From contig NZ_CP147247.1 in NCBI RefSeq assembly GCF_002140975.2, positions 4,143,001 to 4,207,000 on the forward strand: a DNA stretch of 64,000 nucleotides, read 5' to 3'. Shown here one piece after another: positions 36,245 through 45,794 of the stretch. The notes below the pieces were generated by a model. The model saw nothing but the letters and a program-made list of their open reading frames with translations. It had not been told where the DNA came from and searched no databases. Made by a program: the position numbers and the translations under genes. Source of the stretch: Enterococcus sp. 9E7_DIV0242. GTDB lineage: Bacteria; Bacillota; Bacilli; Lactobacillales; Enterococcaceae. The number at the start of each line of letters is the position of its first letter. Within the stretch, counting starts at the first letter, position 1.

Positions 36245-38338
36245 ATGTATCTTTCAGCTAGAGCACGATTGATATTAGAACAATTTCTCAGCTATTCATT
36301 ACCTGTCAGTTTAAGAAAACTGTCCAAGGATTTGAATGTCAGCGAGCGGACGGTTCGCAGAGATATGAAAGAAGTCGAGGATACGCTGGTTTCCTATGAT
36401 TTACAGCTAAAAAGAGAGAATGGCATGTACTCTCTTCAAGGCTCAGACAAAGATATTCAGAATTTTCGTTGGTATTTGATGGACCTCTCCTATAACGAAT
36501 ATAGCCCGGAAGAGCGTCAATCGAGAATATTAAAAAGCTTATTGAAAGAAGAGGAGGGCATCAAGCTCGTCGCCTTAGCAAACGAGCTGAATGTTACAGT
36601 TTCAACTGTAAGTGGAGATTTGAATAAGATCGAAGAGCAGCTTCCCGCAGAAATAACGATCGAGAGAAAACGTGGAGCCGGTGTCTTTTTGAAGGCGACC
36701 GAAATCAGTAAACGTCATTTGATGAGCGAAATCGTTGGTAGTCAGTTTCCAAATTACCAGTTGATCAAATATTTTCAGGAAAAAGAAAAATCTGAGGCAA
36801 CAGCGACTTGGTTGGAAGAGCGTCTGTTGAATTTAGTAGATGAAACTCTCCTTCAAAAAGTGGAGGGACATATTCGAAGCTGGCGAGAGCTGGAAATGAT
36901 TGAAATTAGTGATGAAGCATATATTAATTTGATTGTTCATCTATCTATAGCGGTGGAACGAATTGTTGATGGCAGTTTTGTTCCCGAACACCAGTATGAA
37001 CAGGATATTCTCAGTTCTTCTGAGTTTGAAACGGGCGCACAGCTACTTGCAGATATTCTTGAAATCGATAAAGAGTTAGTACCGGAAGGTGAAGCCGTCT
37101 ATGCAGCGTTGTATTTACGGGGATTAAAAAGTAGTACGGCAGATAAAGGATTCTTCGAAAACGAAGATATCCAGGTCATCCTTTTAGCGAAAAAACTGAT
37201 CTCTGCTGTTGAGACAAAGCTTGAGAAGGAGTTACCAAAGGAACAGCTGCTAAAAGGCTTGATTTCTCACTTGAAACCGACCTTAAGAAGGTTGCAGCAG
37301 GATATGCGGATCTATAATCCGCTGATTCAATCAATCAAGCAAGATTATCCCGAGTTGTTTAAGGTTCTGCGTTCTTCTTTTGATAGTGTTTATTCTGGAG
37401 GAACAGCACCAGATGAAGAAATTGGCTATCTTGTTCTGCATTTTGGAGCGGTTCTGTTACAGCTGGAAAGTCAAAATCAATTTTCAGGTTTGGTGGTCTG
37501 TGCTAGTGGGATTGGCACTTCTCGTATGTTGGTCACTCGACTACAACAAAAAATTCCACAAATGAAGCAGCTACAAACCGTTTCACTTTTTGAACTAGGA
37601 AAAAAGCGTAAGGAAACCAAAGTGGATATTATTATCTCGACTATCGATCTGGGGAAAGTGGATTTTGATTACTTTTTAGTTTCTCCGATTTTGACAGAAC
37701 AGGAATTGCAGCAGATCGATATGTATTTAAAGAATACAGAAAACAACTTTGGGAAGAAAAAGAACAGCAGACCACAAGAAATTCAAACGGAGCTCTCGGT
37801 ACGCGAGGCTGTGGCGCTTCTAAAGGAACGGCAGAGCTATCATGATGTTGTCCTATCTGTTTTAGAAAACTTCAGCTACATCCACTTAGAGGAACAGTTG
37901 GGTTTGACAGAAGATATTCTCCGAGCTGTTTGTACCAGATTGCTGGAAAAAGACCCGACCATCGATGTTGAGCTATTGATAAATCTTTTGATGAGAGATG
38001 AGCAGTGGAGCGGATTTGGTATTCCAAATACATCGATTGCAATGTTCCATGGCAGAGACGAAATGATTCAGCAGCCTTTTTTTCAAGTTTTTCATTTGGC
38101 AGAAAAAATAGCTGTTAAAGGAATGGATCAATCAGATATGAAGGTAGATAAGCTAATTTTACTTTTGGCTCCGGAAAAATATTCTCAGCAGGGTCTTCGA
38201 GTATTGAGTTACATAAGTGCACTCTTTGTGGATAATCCGGAATTACTGGAGGTATTGAATTATGGCTCGGATGAAGAGGTATCGAACTATTTTGTCCGTA
38301 GTCTGTTGGATTTTTTGGATGTACAAGCTGATGCATAA
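36245..38338 (+). CDS. mtlR: Mannitol operon transcriptional activator, PRD/PTS-domain type
   Basis: A 697-residue activator of the MtlR/LicR type. An N-terminal DeoR-like HTH (VSLRKLSKDLNVSERTVRRDMKEVE) is followed by an M-trans-like HTH region (TVSTVSGDLNKIEEQL). Two PTS-regulation domains come next (about 180-400). An EIIB-Gat-like domain with CASGIGTSRML (from about 416) and an EIIA-like domain at the C-terminus (about 545-697, with MFHGRDEM) complete it. PTS-dependent phosphorylation of these domains couples activity to mannitol and to overall sugar status. It lies between the transporter and EIIA genes, with AAGGAGG before the ATG. Confidence 0.94.
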   Translation: MYLSARARLILEQFLSYSLPVSLRKLSKDLNVSERTVRRDMKEVEDTLVSYDLQLKRENGMYSLQGSDKDIQNFRWYLMDLSYNEYSPEERQSRILKSLLKEEEGIKLVALANELNVTVSTVSGDLNKIEEQLPAEITIERKRGAGVFLKATEISKRHLMSEIVGSQFPNYQLIKYFQEKEKSEATATWLEERLLNLVDETLLQKVEGHIRSWRELEMIEISDEAYINLIVHLSIAVERIVDGSFVPEHQYEQDILSSSEFETGAQLLADILEIDKELVPEGEAVYAALYLRGLKSSTADKGFFENEDIQVILLAKKLISAVETKLEKELPKEQLLKGLISHLKPTLRRLQQDMRIYNPLIQSIKQDYPELFKVLRSSFDSVYSGGTAPDEEIGYLVLHFGAVLLQLESQNQFSGLVVCASGIGTSRMLVTRLQQKIPQMKQLQTVSLFELGKKRKETKVDIIISTIDLGKVDFDYFLVSPILTEQELQQIDMYLKNTENNFGKKKNSRPQEIQTELSVREAVALLKERQSYHDVVLSVLENFSYIHLEEQLGLTEDILRAVCTRLLEKDPTIDVELLINLLMRDEQWSGFGIPNTSIAMFHGRDEMIQQPFFQVFHLAEKIAVKGMDQSDMKVDKLILLLAPEKYSQQGLRVLSYISALFVDNPELLEVLNYGSDEEVSNYFVRSLLDFLDVQADA

Positions 38339-38366
38339 AGATGTGTCACAAGAAGGGAATGGTTAG

Positions 38367-38798
38367 ATGGAACTAGAATGTAAGGACGTTGTGTTGAATC
38401 AACGATTTGAAGATAAAGAAACAGCGATTATAGCTGCCGGAAAACTATTGCAAGAAAGAGGCTACGTTACAGAAAGTTACATTCCTAAAATGATTGAGCG
38501 TGATCAAATGACCTCTACCTTTATTGGCAATATGGTGGCGATCCCACATGGGACAGAAGATAGTAAAACAGAAATCTTACGTTCAGGAATTGTGCTTATT
38601 CAGGTGCCGCAGGGCGTCTCTTTTGATGGCAATGAAGTAAAGCTGATTATTGGAATTGCAGGAGCAGAGGGGCAGCATTTAGACTTGCTAGCTGAAATCG
38701 CTATGGTCTGTTCAGAAATGGAAAATGTAGAAAAGCTGATTGCAGCAACGGACAAAGAAGCAGTAATCCAATTATTTGAAGGAGGTGCAGCTGCATGA
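38367..38798 (+). CDS. mtlF: PTS mannitol EIIA component
   Basis: A 143-residue phosphocarrier that passes the phosphate from HPr to the EIIB cysteine of MtlA. The active histidine is H61 in GNMVAIPHGTEDS. The sequence matches the mannitol/fructose EIIA family throughout (VLIQVPQGVSFDGNEVKLIIGIAG). The start follows AGAAGGGAATG. The stop overlaps the mtlD start by 4 bp. Confidence 0.96.
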   Translation: MELECKDVVLNQRFEDKETAIIAAGKLLQERGYVTESYIPKMIERDQMTSTFIGNMVAIPHGTEDSKTEILRSGIVLIQVPQGVSFDGNEVKLIIGIAGAEGQHLDLLAEIAMVCSEMENVEKLIAATDKEAVIQLFEGGAAA

Positions 38799-39943
38799 AA
38801 ACAGCCGTTCATTTTGGTGCCGGTAATATTGGACGCGGGTTTATTGGCTGGCTTTTATCAGCAGCCGGCTACGAAGTTGTCTTTGCAGATGTGAACCAGC
38901 GGATCATTGATGCGATAAATGAGAAAAACGAGTATCGAGTTATTTTGGCAAATGAGGAGCAAGAGAGTTTTGTAGTGAATCATGTTCGAGCATTGAATAG
39001 TGAAGTGGATAAAACACAACTGATTCGTGAAATCTCAAAAGCAGAGATTGTGACCACGGCAGTTGGGCCGACGATCATCCCGTATCTCGCTGATACAATT
39101 GCTAAAGGAATAAAGTTAAGAATGATTACAGAACAACCTCTAACGGTTATTGCCTGTGAAAATATGATTGGCGGCTCATCGATTTTAAAAGAGCGTGTGT
39201 ATCAATTATTGGATGAGAAAGAAAGAGAGTATGCGGAAAAATATGTGGCATTTCCTGATTCAGCAGTTGACCGGATTGTTCCGGATCAACAGCATGAAGA
39301 CTTGCTGACGGTGACCGTAGAGCCTTTTTATGAATGGGTTGTAGAGGAATTACCGGATATGACACTGGCACCAAAAATTCCGGGAATGACGTATGTACCG
39401 GATTTGACTCCTTATATTGAGCGAAAGCTGTTCACTGTTAATACAGGTCATGCTGTGACTGCCTATTTTGGCTATATAAAAAATATCGATTCGATCGAAG
39501 ACGCGATTCATAACGAGAAGGTGCTGTTCATTGTTCGAAGCGCATTAGAAGAAACTGGTGCATTACTGGAAAAAAAATTCCGATTCTCCCATCGAGAACA
39601 TCAGGAATACATCGACAAAATCATCGACCGTTTTAAGAATCCATACGTTTCGGATTATGTTATTCGGGTCGGTCGTTCTCCGATCAGAAAAATAGGTGAG
39701 AATGATCGCTTTATTCAGCCGGCCAGACAATTTGTCGAGGCTTTCAATGAAACGCCAAAAGCCTTGGCAATAGCGATTGCGGCTGCATTGAAATTTGAAA
39801 ATCCATCTGATGCAGAGGCATGTGCTTTACAAGAGGCGATCGAAGCAAATGGGCTTGAGGCATCAATTGAACAATACACAGGCTTGAAGCCATATACAAA
39901 GCTATTTGAAAAGGTGAAAGAGTCATATTATGAGTTGATATAG
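38795..39943 (+). CDS. mtlD: Mannitol-1-phosphate 5-dehydrogenase
   Basis: A 382-residue NAD-dependent enzyme that oxidises mannitol 1-phosphate to fructose 6-phosphate, feeding glycolysis. The N-terminal Rossmann motif is HFGAGNIGRGFIGWLL. The central signature is KLFTVNTGHAVTAYFGY, with the catalytic lysine of the long-chain polyol dehydrogenase family upstream of TVNTGH. The length is normal. It is the last gene of the operon; the repeat copy C begins right after its stop. Confidence 0.97.
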   Translation: MKTAVHFGAGNIGRGFIGWLLSAAGYEVVFADVNQRIIDAINEKNEYRVILANEEQESFVVNHVRALNSEVDKTQLIREISKAEIVTTAVGPTIIPYLADTIAKGIKLRMITEQPLTVIACENMIGGSSILKERVYQLLDEKEREYAEKYVAFPDSAVDRIVPDQQHEDLLTVTVEPFYEWVVEELPDMTLAPKIPGMTYVPDLTPYIERKLFTVNTGHAVTAYFGYIKNIDSIEDAIHNEKVLFIVRSALEETGALLEKKFRFSHREHQEYIDKIIDRFKNPYVSDYVIRVGRSPIRKIGENDRFIQPARQFVEAFNETPKALAIAIAAALKFENPSDAEACALQEAIEANGLEASIEQYTGLKPYTKLFEKVKESYYELI

Positions 39944-39946
39944 AAA

Positions 39947-40210
39947 GAGGCTAGGCCAAAAGGGCACTGCTTCAAGAAATAAGCCGGAGTATCCGAAAAT
40001 GGTTCACATTTTCAGGATACTCCGGCTTATTTTCGAAGAGCTTTAAAATACATTAATTTCCCACTGATGTATTCTTGTTTGTGGCTCGTAGCAGTTTAGG
40101 GCCTACGAGTGTTGAGCGGACATCGACGCAGCTCGCTGCTCGTAGTTGCTTTTGGACCGCCGTTTCTTCGGATTTTAGGTATAGAGAAATCGGTCAGTTT
40201 CTTTTTGTCT
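39947..40210. repeat. Intergenic repeat copy C with perfect 17-bp stem
   Basis: This fills the 311-bp gap behind mtlD and holds no gene. 39947-40031: GAGGCTAGGCCAAAAGG, then TTCAAGAAATAAG and a perfect stem AATAAGCCGGAGTATCC (39978-39994) / GGATACTCCGGCTTATT (40015-40031) around a 20-nt loop. 40025-40183: a body homologous to copy A (CGAAGAGCTTT..., TTTTAGGTATA at the end). TTTTTGTCTCATCCTCTT follows. The first hairpin may end mtl transcription. Related copies: 15393-15715 and 18641-18714. Confidence 0.8.
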
Positions 40211-40254
40211 CATCCTCTTATACTATGTTAAAATGAAGAAAAGGAGTTGAGACA

Positions 40255-41157
40255 ATGATCAGTAAAGAGGCAAAAAAGGCATTCAAGAGGTTGGTAGAGA
40301 GTCAAAATTTAGATGAGCTATTGAATACACCTTTAGAAGAACAACGTCAAGCGTGGGAAGAACATGCAGCTAAGGCGAAAATTCCGGAGGGTATCAAAAT
40401 TATTCAAGAAAAGATAAATGATATGGATGCAGAATGGTTGATTCCTGAAAAATCAGCGATGGATCAGGTCATCGTCTATTTTCATGGTGGTGGACTGAAT
40501 CAGGGGTCTATTATCACCCATAGAAAGCTTGCAGCTTATGTTGCCCTATATACCGGAAGCAGAGTGCTACTTCATGATTATCCACTCGCGCCGGAGCATC
40601 CGTATCCAGCAGCACTTAATGCTTCACGTGAGCTCTATTTGACCTTATTAAATAGGGGATTTGCAGCTCATAAAATAGTGTTTGGCAGCGATTCATCTGG
40701 CAGCACACTGTCATTAGCTGTGCTACTTCAATTAAGAGATCAGGGAATAGCTTTACCAAGAGCATCCTTTCATTTTTCACCGATGATCGATTTTAGTTTG
40801 TCGGGAGAATCGATTGAGTCAAGAAAAGACAGAGATCCACAATTGTTTAAGGAAGATTTGGAAATGACTGTTGATTTCTATTGTGAGCCATCCGTAAGGA
40901 AAGATCCCTATGTGTCACCTGTGTTTGGTGACTTCACCGGATTTCCTCCGATGTTTGTTCAAGTAGGGAGTGAGGAGATTCTATGGAGTGATGCCGAGCG
41001 CTTGGTAAATAGCGCATGGGTTGATGGTGTTCATGCAGAGCTAAGTGTTTGGGACGATCTTTGGCATGTTTTTCAATCAAAAGTAGACACTGTTCCAGAA
41101 GCAAAAGATGCGATAAAAGAAGTGGCTGATTTTCTTGAGAATGTAGAACCGAATTAA
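40255..41157 (+). CDS. Alpha/beta hydrolase, HSL-type esterase
   Basis: A 300-residue esterase/lipase-like enzyme. The oxyanion-hole motif HGGG is at 77-80 (VIVYFHGGGLNQGS). The nucleophile elbow is FGSDSSGSTLS, with probable S147; this differs from the family's usual GDSAG (S145 and S148 replace G and A). The acid is probably in the DAERL region and the histidine in LWHVFQSK. No signal peptide, so it is cytoplasmic. The substrate is unknown, by family short acyl esters. The ATG follows AAGGAGTTGAG. It is convergent with telA. Confidence 0.82.
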   Translation: MISKEAKKAFKRLVESQNLDELLNTPLEEQRQAWEEHAAKAKIPEGIKIIQEKINDMDAEWLIPEKSAMDQVIVYFHGGGLNQGSIITHRKLAAYVALYTGSRVLLHDYPLAPEHPYPAALNASRELYLTLLNRGFAAHKIVFGSDSSGSTLSLAVLLQLRDQGIALPRASFHFSPMIDFSLSGESIESRKDRDPQLFKEDLEMTVDFYCEPSVRKDPYVSPVFGDFTGFPPMFVQVGSEEILWSDAERLVNSAWVDGVHAELSVWDDLWHVFQSKVDTVPEAKDAIKEVADFLENVEPN

Positions 41158-41181
41158 TTGGTACAGTTCCTTTTCAAACAA

Positions 41182-41215
41182 AAAACTGCTCGCCTGAAGG
41201 GCGGCAGTTTTTTGT
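41182..41215. terminator. Bidirectional terminator esterase / telA
   Basis: AAAACTGC and the nested CGCC pair with GGCG and GCAGTTTT around TGAA. Runs of A before and T after the stem allow use from both strands. Confidence 0.85.
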
Positions 41216-41222
41216 TTTACCA

Positions 41223-42410
41223 TTATTGTGTCAATTCAAGAAGCTTGTTTTTCAAATCTTCTTCCATATGACCTAGCTCGATTTCAGCAGCACGACGTTT
41301 TTCTTTACCTTCTTGTTGGATACGCAGTGTTTCCTGAATCGTTTCAACCAAATCATTTTGTGTTTTCTGTAATGTTTCAATATCAACGATTCCGCGTTCG
41401 TTTTCTTTCGCTGTTTCAATCGCTGAGATTTTCAGCATTTCAGAATTTTTCTTCAACAGGTCGTTCGTTGTTTCAGAAACCTGACGCTGTGCAGTCACTG
41501 CATCCTTTTGTCTAAGAAGGGTTAACGCGATGACTACTTGGTTTTTCCATAACGGAATTGCTGTATTGATCGATGCTTGGATTTTTTCAGCCAATGCTTG
41601 ATTCGTATTTTGAATCAGACGAATTTGTGGCGCTTGTTGAATAGCAATCTGACGAGCCAGACGTAAGTCATGGGTCCGTTTATCCAAACGATCTAAAAAT
41701 TGTGTATAGTCATTGGCGATTTGAACATCCATTTGATCGCCCGTTTCTTCGGCTTTTTTCATTGCTTCGGGAATCGTTTTTGTATTTAACTCTTCGATCT
41801 TCAATTCGCCGGCAGCAATATAGATATTCAAGGCATCAAAATAATCTTTGTTCTTATTATAGAGTTGTTCCAACATTAGATTATCTTTTAAAAGACCGTC
41901 TTTTTCTCTATCTAACTTCACAGCAATTTTATCGATTTGCGCACCGATTTTTTGATATTTAGCAGTAATCTCAAAAATTGATTGTTTGACTTTACCAAAC
42001 ATTTTCTGGAAGATATTGCCTTCACCGGCACGTAATTCATCTGGATTTGCTTCATTCAGGCGATACATCAAATCTGTCAGAGAATCTCCAATAGGTCCGA
42101 TATCCTGAGCCTGTACATGATTCAGCATTGACTGGGAGAATTCTCCTAGTTTTGTCTGTGCATTTGATCCATAAGAAATAACCGCCTGAGTATCTTGAAG
42201 ATCGATTTTTGAAGCTAGTTCAGCGGCTTGGCGCTGACGATCCTCAGGTAATCTATCAATCAAACGTGGAGCCGTTTGCTGATCACGTAATGCAGAAATT
42301 TCACTTTGTTGTGTTGTTGTCAATGTATCGATAGGTGTAGAGAAGGGGTTGCTTAATAAATCATCCAACGCACTATCTACAGATACAGTTTCTTTTTTTT
42401 CAATATCCAT
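41223..42410 (-). CDS. telA: TelA family protein (toxic anion resistance)
   Basis: A 395-residue, mostly helical protein of the TelA/KlaA family, named after plasmid tellurite resistance. In Gram-positives it has been linked to cell-envelope antimicrobial tolerance rather than tellurite alone. The sequence shows the family features: an N-terminal acidic leader, a middle with [12 protein letters not shown] and [21 protein letters not shown] stretches, and long amphipathic helices rich in Q, K and E. There is no signal peptide. XpaC is encoded 33 bp upstream on the same strand, the usual pairing. Confidence 0.9.
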   Translation of the reverse strand: MDIEKKETVSVDSALDDLLSNPFSTPIDTLTTTQQSEISALRDQQTAPRLIDRLPEDRQRQAAELASKIDLQDTQAVISYGSNAQTKLGEFSQSMLNHVQAQDIGPIGDSLTDLMYRLNEANPDELRAGEGNIFQKMFGKVKQSIFEITAKYQKIGAQIDKIAVKLDREKDGLLKDNLMLEQLYNKNKDYFDALNIYIAAGELKIEELNTKTIPEAMKKAEETGDQMDVQIANDYTQFLDRLDKRTHDLRLARQIAIQQAPQIRLIQNTNQALAEKIQASINTAIPLWKNQVVIALTLLRQKDAVTAQRQVSETTNDLLKKNSEMLKISAIETAKENERGIVDIETLQKTQNDLVETIQETLRIQQEGKEKRRAAEIELGHMEEDLKNKLLELTQ

Positions 42411-42443
42411 CCATATAACCTCCTAAAATAGCAGCAATTTCAT

Positions 42444-43097
42444 TTACTCACTACCACTATTATCTCTTTTCAAACTGTTTTTAGCAATTGAAATCTCAAC
42501 ATCCAGATCCTCTAAATCATCTGCAACAAATTGCTCATAATCTTTTTTGATCAATTTAGAGACTTGATCGATGATTTGAGCGCTTTCTTCCAACTTTTCA
42601 TAGGCTTGTTTGCTCTTGATTTCATGACTGTCGATTTCCAAATATTTCTGTGTTAAATCCACTAAGTTCGGTAAATGTGTGTATAAAAAGTGATTTGCCG
42701 AGTGTAGCTTTGTAGGATTTTTAACTAGTTCCTTGAACATAGCTTTGGAAACACGAACTGTGTCGTTGCGCAAATCGATTGCTTTCAATTTTGTTGATTG
42801 GTTCACATTATCCTGAAGCTGAACAACTAATTTTTTTGTTGTGTTCATTGTATCACGGAAAAAGTTGATTTCCGTACTGCTCATACCTAATTGTTCATAA
42901 TGTTCTTCTTTGGACTTGGTCATATTTGGCAAACTTTCTTCAGAAGCTTTTGTTTTTCTTCGACCAGTAAACAAAGTAATCAGAATCGCTATGATAAGAA
43001 CGCCGACAATCAAATCAGTGTTGATAAATGTGTAACTGTCAATTATCGCTGCTAGAATTATATAAGCTACTATCTGGATAATTTTTCTTGTTTTCAT
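42444..43097 (-). CDS. xpaC: XpaC-like protein
   Basis: A 217-residue protein. Two neighbouring hydrophobic segments at residues 5-45 (IIQIVAYIILAAIIDSYTFINTDLIVGVLIIAILITLFTG) are followed by a charged helical domain. This matches the XpaC family, named for 5-bromo-4-chloroindolyl phosphate hydrolysis in Bacillus, though enzymatic activity is doubtful. In operons with telA it is thought to act at the membrane. The ATG at 43097 is preferred over an in-frame ATG at 43112, because that one lies within the GGAGGG ribosome binding site of the former. Confidence 0.85.
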   Translation of the reverse strand: MKTRKIIQIVAYIILAAIIDSYTFINTDLIVGVLIIAILITLFTGRRKTKASEESLPNMTKSKEEHYEQLGMSSTEINFFRDTMNTTKKLVVQLQDNVNQSTKLKAIDLRNDTVRVSKAMFKELVKNPTKLHSANHFLYTHLPNLVDLTQKYLEIDSHEIKSKQAYEKLEESAQIIDQVSKLIKKDYEQFVADDLEDLDVEISIAKNSLKRDNSGSE

Positions 43098-43406
43098 GTG
43101 AATACCCTCCATTTTCTAATCAAAAGATTTCTCCCTTGCTACATAAATCATTTTAACACACTCCCGATTAGAAAAAATATCCGTCCTAGGGTTGATTTTG
43201 ATATTTACAAAAAATATAAGAAACGTAGAAAAAAGTTTATTTTTACCGAGAGTATGGTATTTTTAAACAAGTGAAATTGGTAAATAGAGTAAAGATTTGG
43301 TTGAGAATTATAAGGATATTTAAATGATTTAGATTGAAAATCATTATAAAAATGCGAAAACTCAAAAAGTAAGGTATGATATTATTGGAAAGCATGGTGA
43401 TGATAG
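43098..43406. promoter_or_regulatory. Divergent AT-rich region xpaC / Nudix
   Basis: About 309 bp without a gene. AATGATTT (43323-43330) and AAATCATT (43338-43345) form an 8-bp inverted repeat with a 7-bp spacer. TATGAT at 43375-43380 may be a -10 element for the plus-strand gene. On the minus strand, GTGTTAAAAT near 43150-43160 could be the xpaC -10. Confidence 0.45.
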
Positions 43407-43988
43407 TTGAAATATGAAGATTTTGAAGAAAAAACTCTTTCAAGAAAAGAGATATTTAAAGGGAAAATCATTGATGTTGTGGTAGATGATGTGCGTTTGC
43501 CAGATGGAGCTATCGCCAAGCGTGAATTGGTTTTTCATCCAGGGGCCGTAGCTATTATTCCAATTACCGAAGACAATAGATTGGTAATGGTCAAGCAATT
43601 TCGTAAGCCTTTAGAGAAAGTGACTCTTGAGATTCCAGCTGGAAAAATCGATCCGGGAGAACAGGATGTTCCAATCGAGACTGCACGTCGTGAGTTGGAG
43701 GAAGAGACTGGTTATCAAGCACAAACACTTGAGCCTGTGACGAGTATGTATGTATCGCCTGGTTTTGCCAATGAGCTGCTGCACGTGTTTTATGGAGAGA
43801 AGTTGACGAAGGTTGAAAATCCGCTCCCTCAGGATGAGGACGAAGTGCTGGAATTATATGAATTGACATTGGAAGAGGCAAAGCAGGAGATCAAGAACGG
43901 CCTTATCTGTGATGCGAAGACAGTCTTTGCTGTCCAATACTGGGAGCTTATGCAGCTCAAAAGAAAGCAAGAGGAGGTACAGAGATGA
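43407..43988 (+). CDS. nudF: Nudix ADP-ribose pyrophosphatase
   Basis: A 193-residue hydrolase of ADP-ribose and related sugars. The Nudix box reads GKIDPGEQDVPIETARRELEEETGY. The proline 16 residues after the box (SPGFANE) and the strand VTLEIPAG are typical for ADP-ribose enzymes. The start is a TTG preceded by GGTGATGA; no ATG lies in frame near it. The stop overlaps the next gene's ATG by 4 bp. mtnN follows, an arrangement common in enterococci. Confidence 0.92.
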   Translation: MKYEDFEEKTLSRKEIFKGKIIDVVVDDVRLPDGAIAKRELVFHPGAVAIIPITEDNRLVMVKQFRKPLEKVTLEIPAGKIDPGEQDVPIETARRELEEETGYQAQTLEPVTSMYVSPGFANELLHVFYGEKLTKVENPLPQDEDEVLELYELTLEEAKQEIKNGLICDAKTVFAVQYWELMQLKRKQEEVQR

Positions 43989-44266
43989 GCAAAGGTCCGT
44001 TAGTTACTCGGACAGAATTGCGTAAGCGTAAAGAAGCTGCTGATATGGAACGCGAGCAGCAGGAGATTGCAGCGCAGGAATACGATGAGAAAGAAAGAGA
44101 AATTTCTGATTTCTATAGAAAGAAACGAGAGAGTGGACAGGAATCATCAAAAACGCGATCAGGCGAGCAAAACAAAATTAGAGAGCGTAGCAGCAAGTTG
44201 ACAAAAGCGATTATTATTGTGGCAATCCTTTTGATTATTGTTATGCTGATCGTATTTAATATATAG
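43985..44266 (+). CDS. Small tail-anchored hypothetical protein
   Basis: I cannot name this 93-residue protein. The first 70 residues are highly charged (K, R, E, Q) and likely helical. The last 20 (AIIIVAILLIIVMLIVFNI) form one membrane segment at the very C-terminus. It overlaps the Nudix gene (ATGA) and is followed 15 bp later by mtnN, so it is translated within this operon. AGGAGG precedes the ATG. Confidence 0.75.
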   Translation: MSKGPLVTRTELRKRKEAADMEREQQEIAAQEYDEKEREISDFYRKKRESGQESSKTRSGEQNKIRERSSKLTKAIIIVAILLIIVMLIVFNI

Positions 44267-44281
44267 AAAAGAGGAACAGAA

Positions 44282-44974
44282 ATGAAAATAGGAATTATTG
44301 GTGCCATGGACCAAGAAATCGAAGTGTTGAAAGAAACGATGACCGATAAAAAATCATGGGAGCGTGCAGGGGCAGTCTTTATCTCCGGCTCATTAGGAAA
44401 CCATGAAGTGATCGTTGTTCGTTCCGGCATCGGTAAAGTGCTGTCCGCTGTAACTACGGTACTTTTGATTCATCAATATGGGGTCAACATGGTCATCAAC
44501 ACGGGTTCTGCTGGAGGTATTGGTACAGGATTGGCAGTTGGAGATATCGTGATTGCGGACAAGCTGGCCTATTTCGATGTAGATGTTACCGGTTTTGGGT
44601 ATGAAAAGGGACAACTACCAGGAATGCCGCTTTATTATGAGTGTAGCACGTATTTGAAAGCAGAAATGAAGAAAGCTGTGGAGAAAATTGGGCTACCTGT
44701 TCAGCATGGATTGATTGTTACAGGAGATTCATTTATCGATGGGAAAGAAAAAACGGCAAGTATTTTGGCCGATTTTCCAGAGGCTCTGGCGTGTGAGATG
44801 GAGGGCGCTTCTATTGCACAAGCTGCAGCGCAATTCAATATTCCATTCCTTGTTGTTCGAGCTATCAGCGATACTGCTGACCATGCGGCTACTCAGTCAT
44901 TTGACGAGTTTATTGAAGAGGCCGGAAAGAAATCTGCAGAAATGGTCATTCAATTTGTAAAACACTTAGTTTAA
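44282..44974 (+). CDS. mtnN: 5'-methylthioadenosine/S-adenosylhomocysteine nucleosidase
   Basis: MtnN (Pfs) cleaves adenine from methylthioadenosine and S-adenosylhomocysteine, recycling SAM products and yielding the LuxS substrate. The 230 residues have MKIGIIGAMDQEIEVL at the start (Glu12 region of the catalytic site), VVRSGIGKV, NTGSAGGI, and the purine-binding ACEMEGASIAQ and VRAISDTAD (catalytic Asp). The length is normal. It is third in the Nudix operon. Confidence 0.97.
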   Translation: MKIGIIGAMDQEIEVLKETMTDKKSWERAGAVFISGSLGNHEVIVVRSGIGKVLSAVTTVLLIHQYGVNMVINTGSAGGIGTGLAVGDIVIADKLAYFDVDVTGFGYEKGQLPGMPLYYECSTYLKAEMKKAVEKIGLPVQHGLIVTGDSFIDGKEKTASILADFPEALACEMEGASIAQAAAQFNIPFLVVRAISDTADHAATQSFDEFIEEAGKKSAEMVIQFVKHLV

Positions 44975-45052
44975 GTCAGAGTAAAATGAAGGCGACTGGT
45001 AGGCTGTGATTGCCTCGGTCGCTTTTACACTACTATTTTAGGAGGAGTATAC

Positions 45053-45601
45053 ATGAAAGCATTGATTTCTATCGACTACACGAACGATTTTGTTGCGACA
45101 AATGGAACACTGACAACTGGAGAGCCGGGGCAGAGGATCGAAAAGGAATTGGTTCGATTGACAAAAGCGTTTACTGATCAGAATGATTTTGTGGTCTATG
45201 CGATCGATCGACATGATGAAAATGATACATATCATCCGGAAAGCAAGCTGTTTCCACCGCATAATATTGCTGGAACGCTTGGAAGAGAATTGTATGGCTC
45301 TTTAGCTGAGCTATATGAGGAAACAAAAAATCAGGAAAATGTGTACTGGATCGATAAGCGCCATTATTCTGCATTTAGTGGTACAGATTTAGATATTCGC
45401 TTAAGAGAACGTGGCGTTACCGAGGTTCATTTGACAGGTGTCTGTACCGATATTTGCGTCTTGCATACAGCTGTTGATGCGTATAACTTAGGCTATAAAA
45501 TCGTCATTCATCAGTCAGCGGTTGCCAGCTTTGATGCTGTTGGACATGAATGGGCGCTGCGTCACTTTGTGAATACGTTAGGTGCTGAGGTTACTGAATA
45601 G
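45053..45601 (+). CDS. Cysteine hydrolase, nicotinamidase-like
   Basis: A 182-residue isochorismatase-fold hydrolase. The triad is D8 (LISIDYTNDF), the lysine in IDKRHYSAF and the cysteine in LTGVCTDICVLHTA. Together with the D-x-H...H metal-type residues (AIDRHDENDTYHPES, LFPPH), it resembles nicotinamidase PncA, which turns nicotinamide into nicotinate for NAD salvage. Other amidohydrolases of the family share this pattern, so the substrate is likely but not proven. AGGAGG lies before the ATG. It is 78 bp after mtnN and ends at a terminator. Confidence 0.8.
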   Translation: MKALISIDYTNDFVATNGTLTTGEPGQRIEKELVRLTKAFTDQNDFVVYAIDRHDENDTYHPESKLFPPHNIAGTLGRELYGSLAELYEETKNQENVYWIDKRHYSAFSGTDLDIRLRERGVTEVHLTGVCTDICVLHTAVDAYNLGYKIVIHQSAVASFDAVGHEWALRHFVNTLGAEVTE

Positions 45602-45607
45602 AACAAA

Positions 45608-45660
45608 AAAGCAGCTAAATTCTGGGGACAATTCAACTCCCTCAGAGATTTAGCTGCTTT
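45608..45660. terminator. Strong terminator after the nicotinamidase-like gene
   Basis: AAAGCAGCTAAAT (45608-45620) pairs with ATTTAGCTGCTTT (45648-45660). The flanking A and T runs make it potentially bidirectional. Confidence 0.88.
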
Positions 45661-45794
45661 AGTTATTTAAAAAAAGAAGATACCTGTGAATAAATCTTGT
45701 TAGATAATCTATTACAGGAAGACGAATGTTCTTCTATGTTATAGGCAAAAATAATAGCTTTTCAGTTGTTTAGCAAGATGTACTCAACGAAGCA

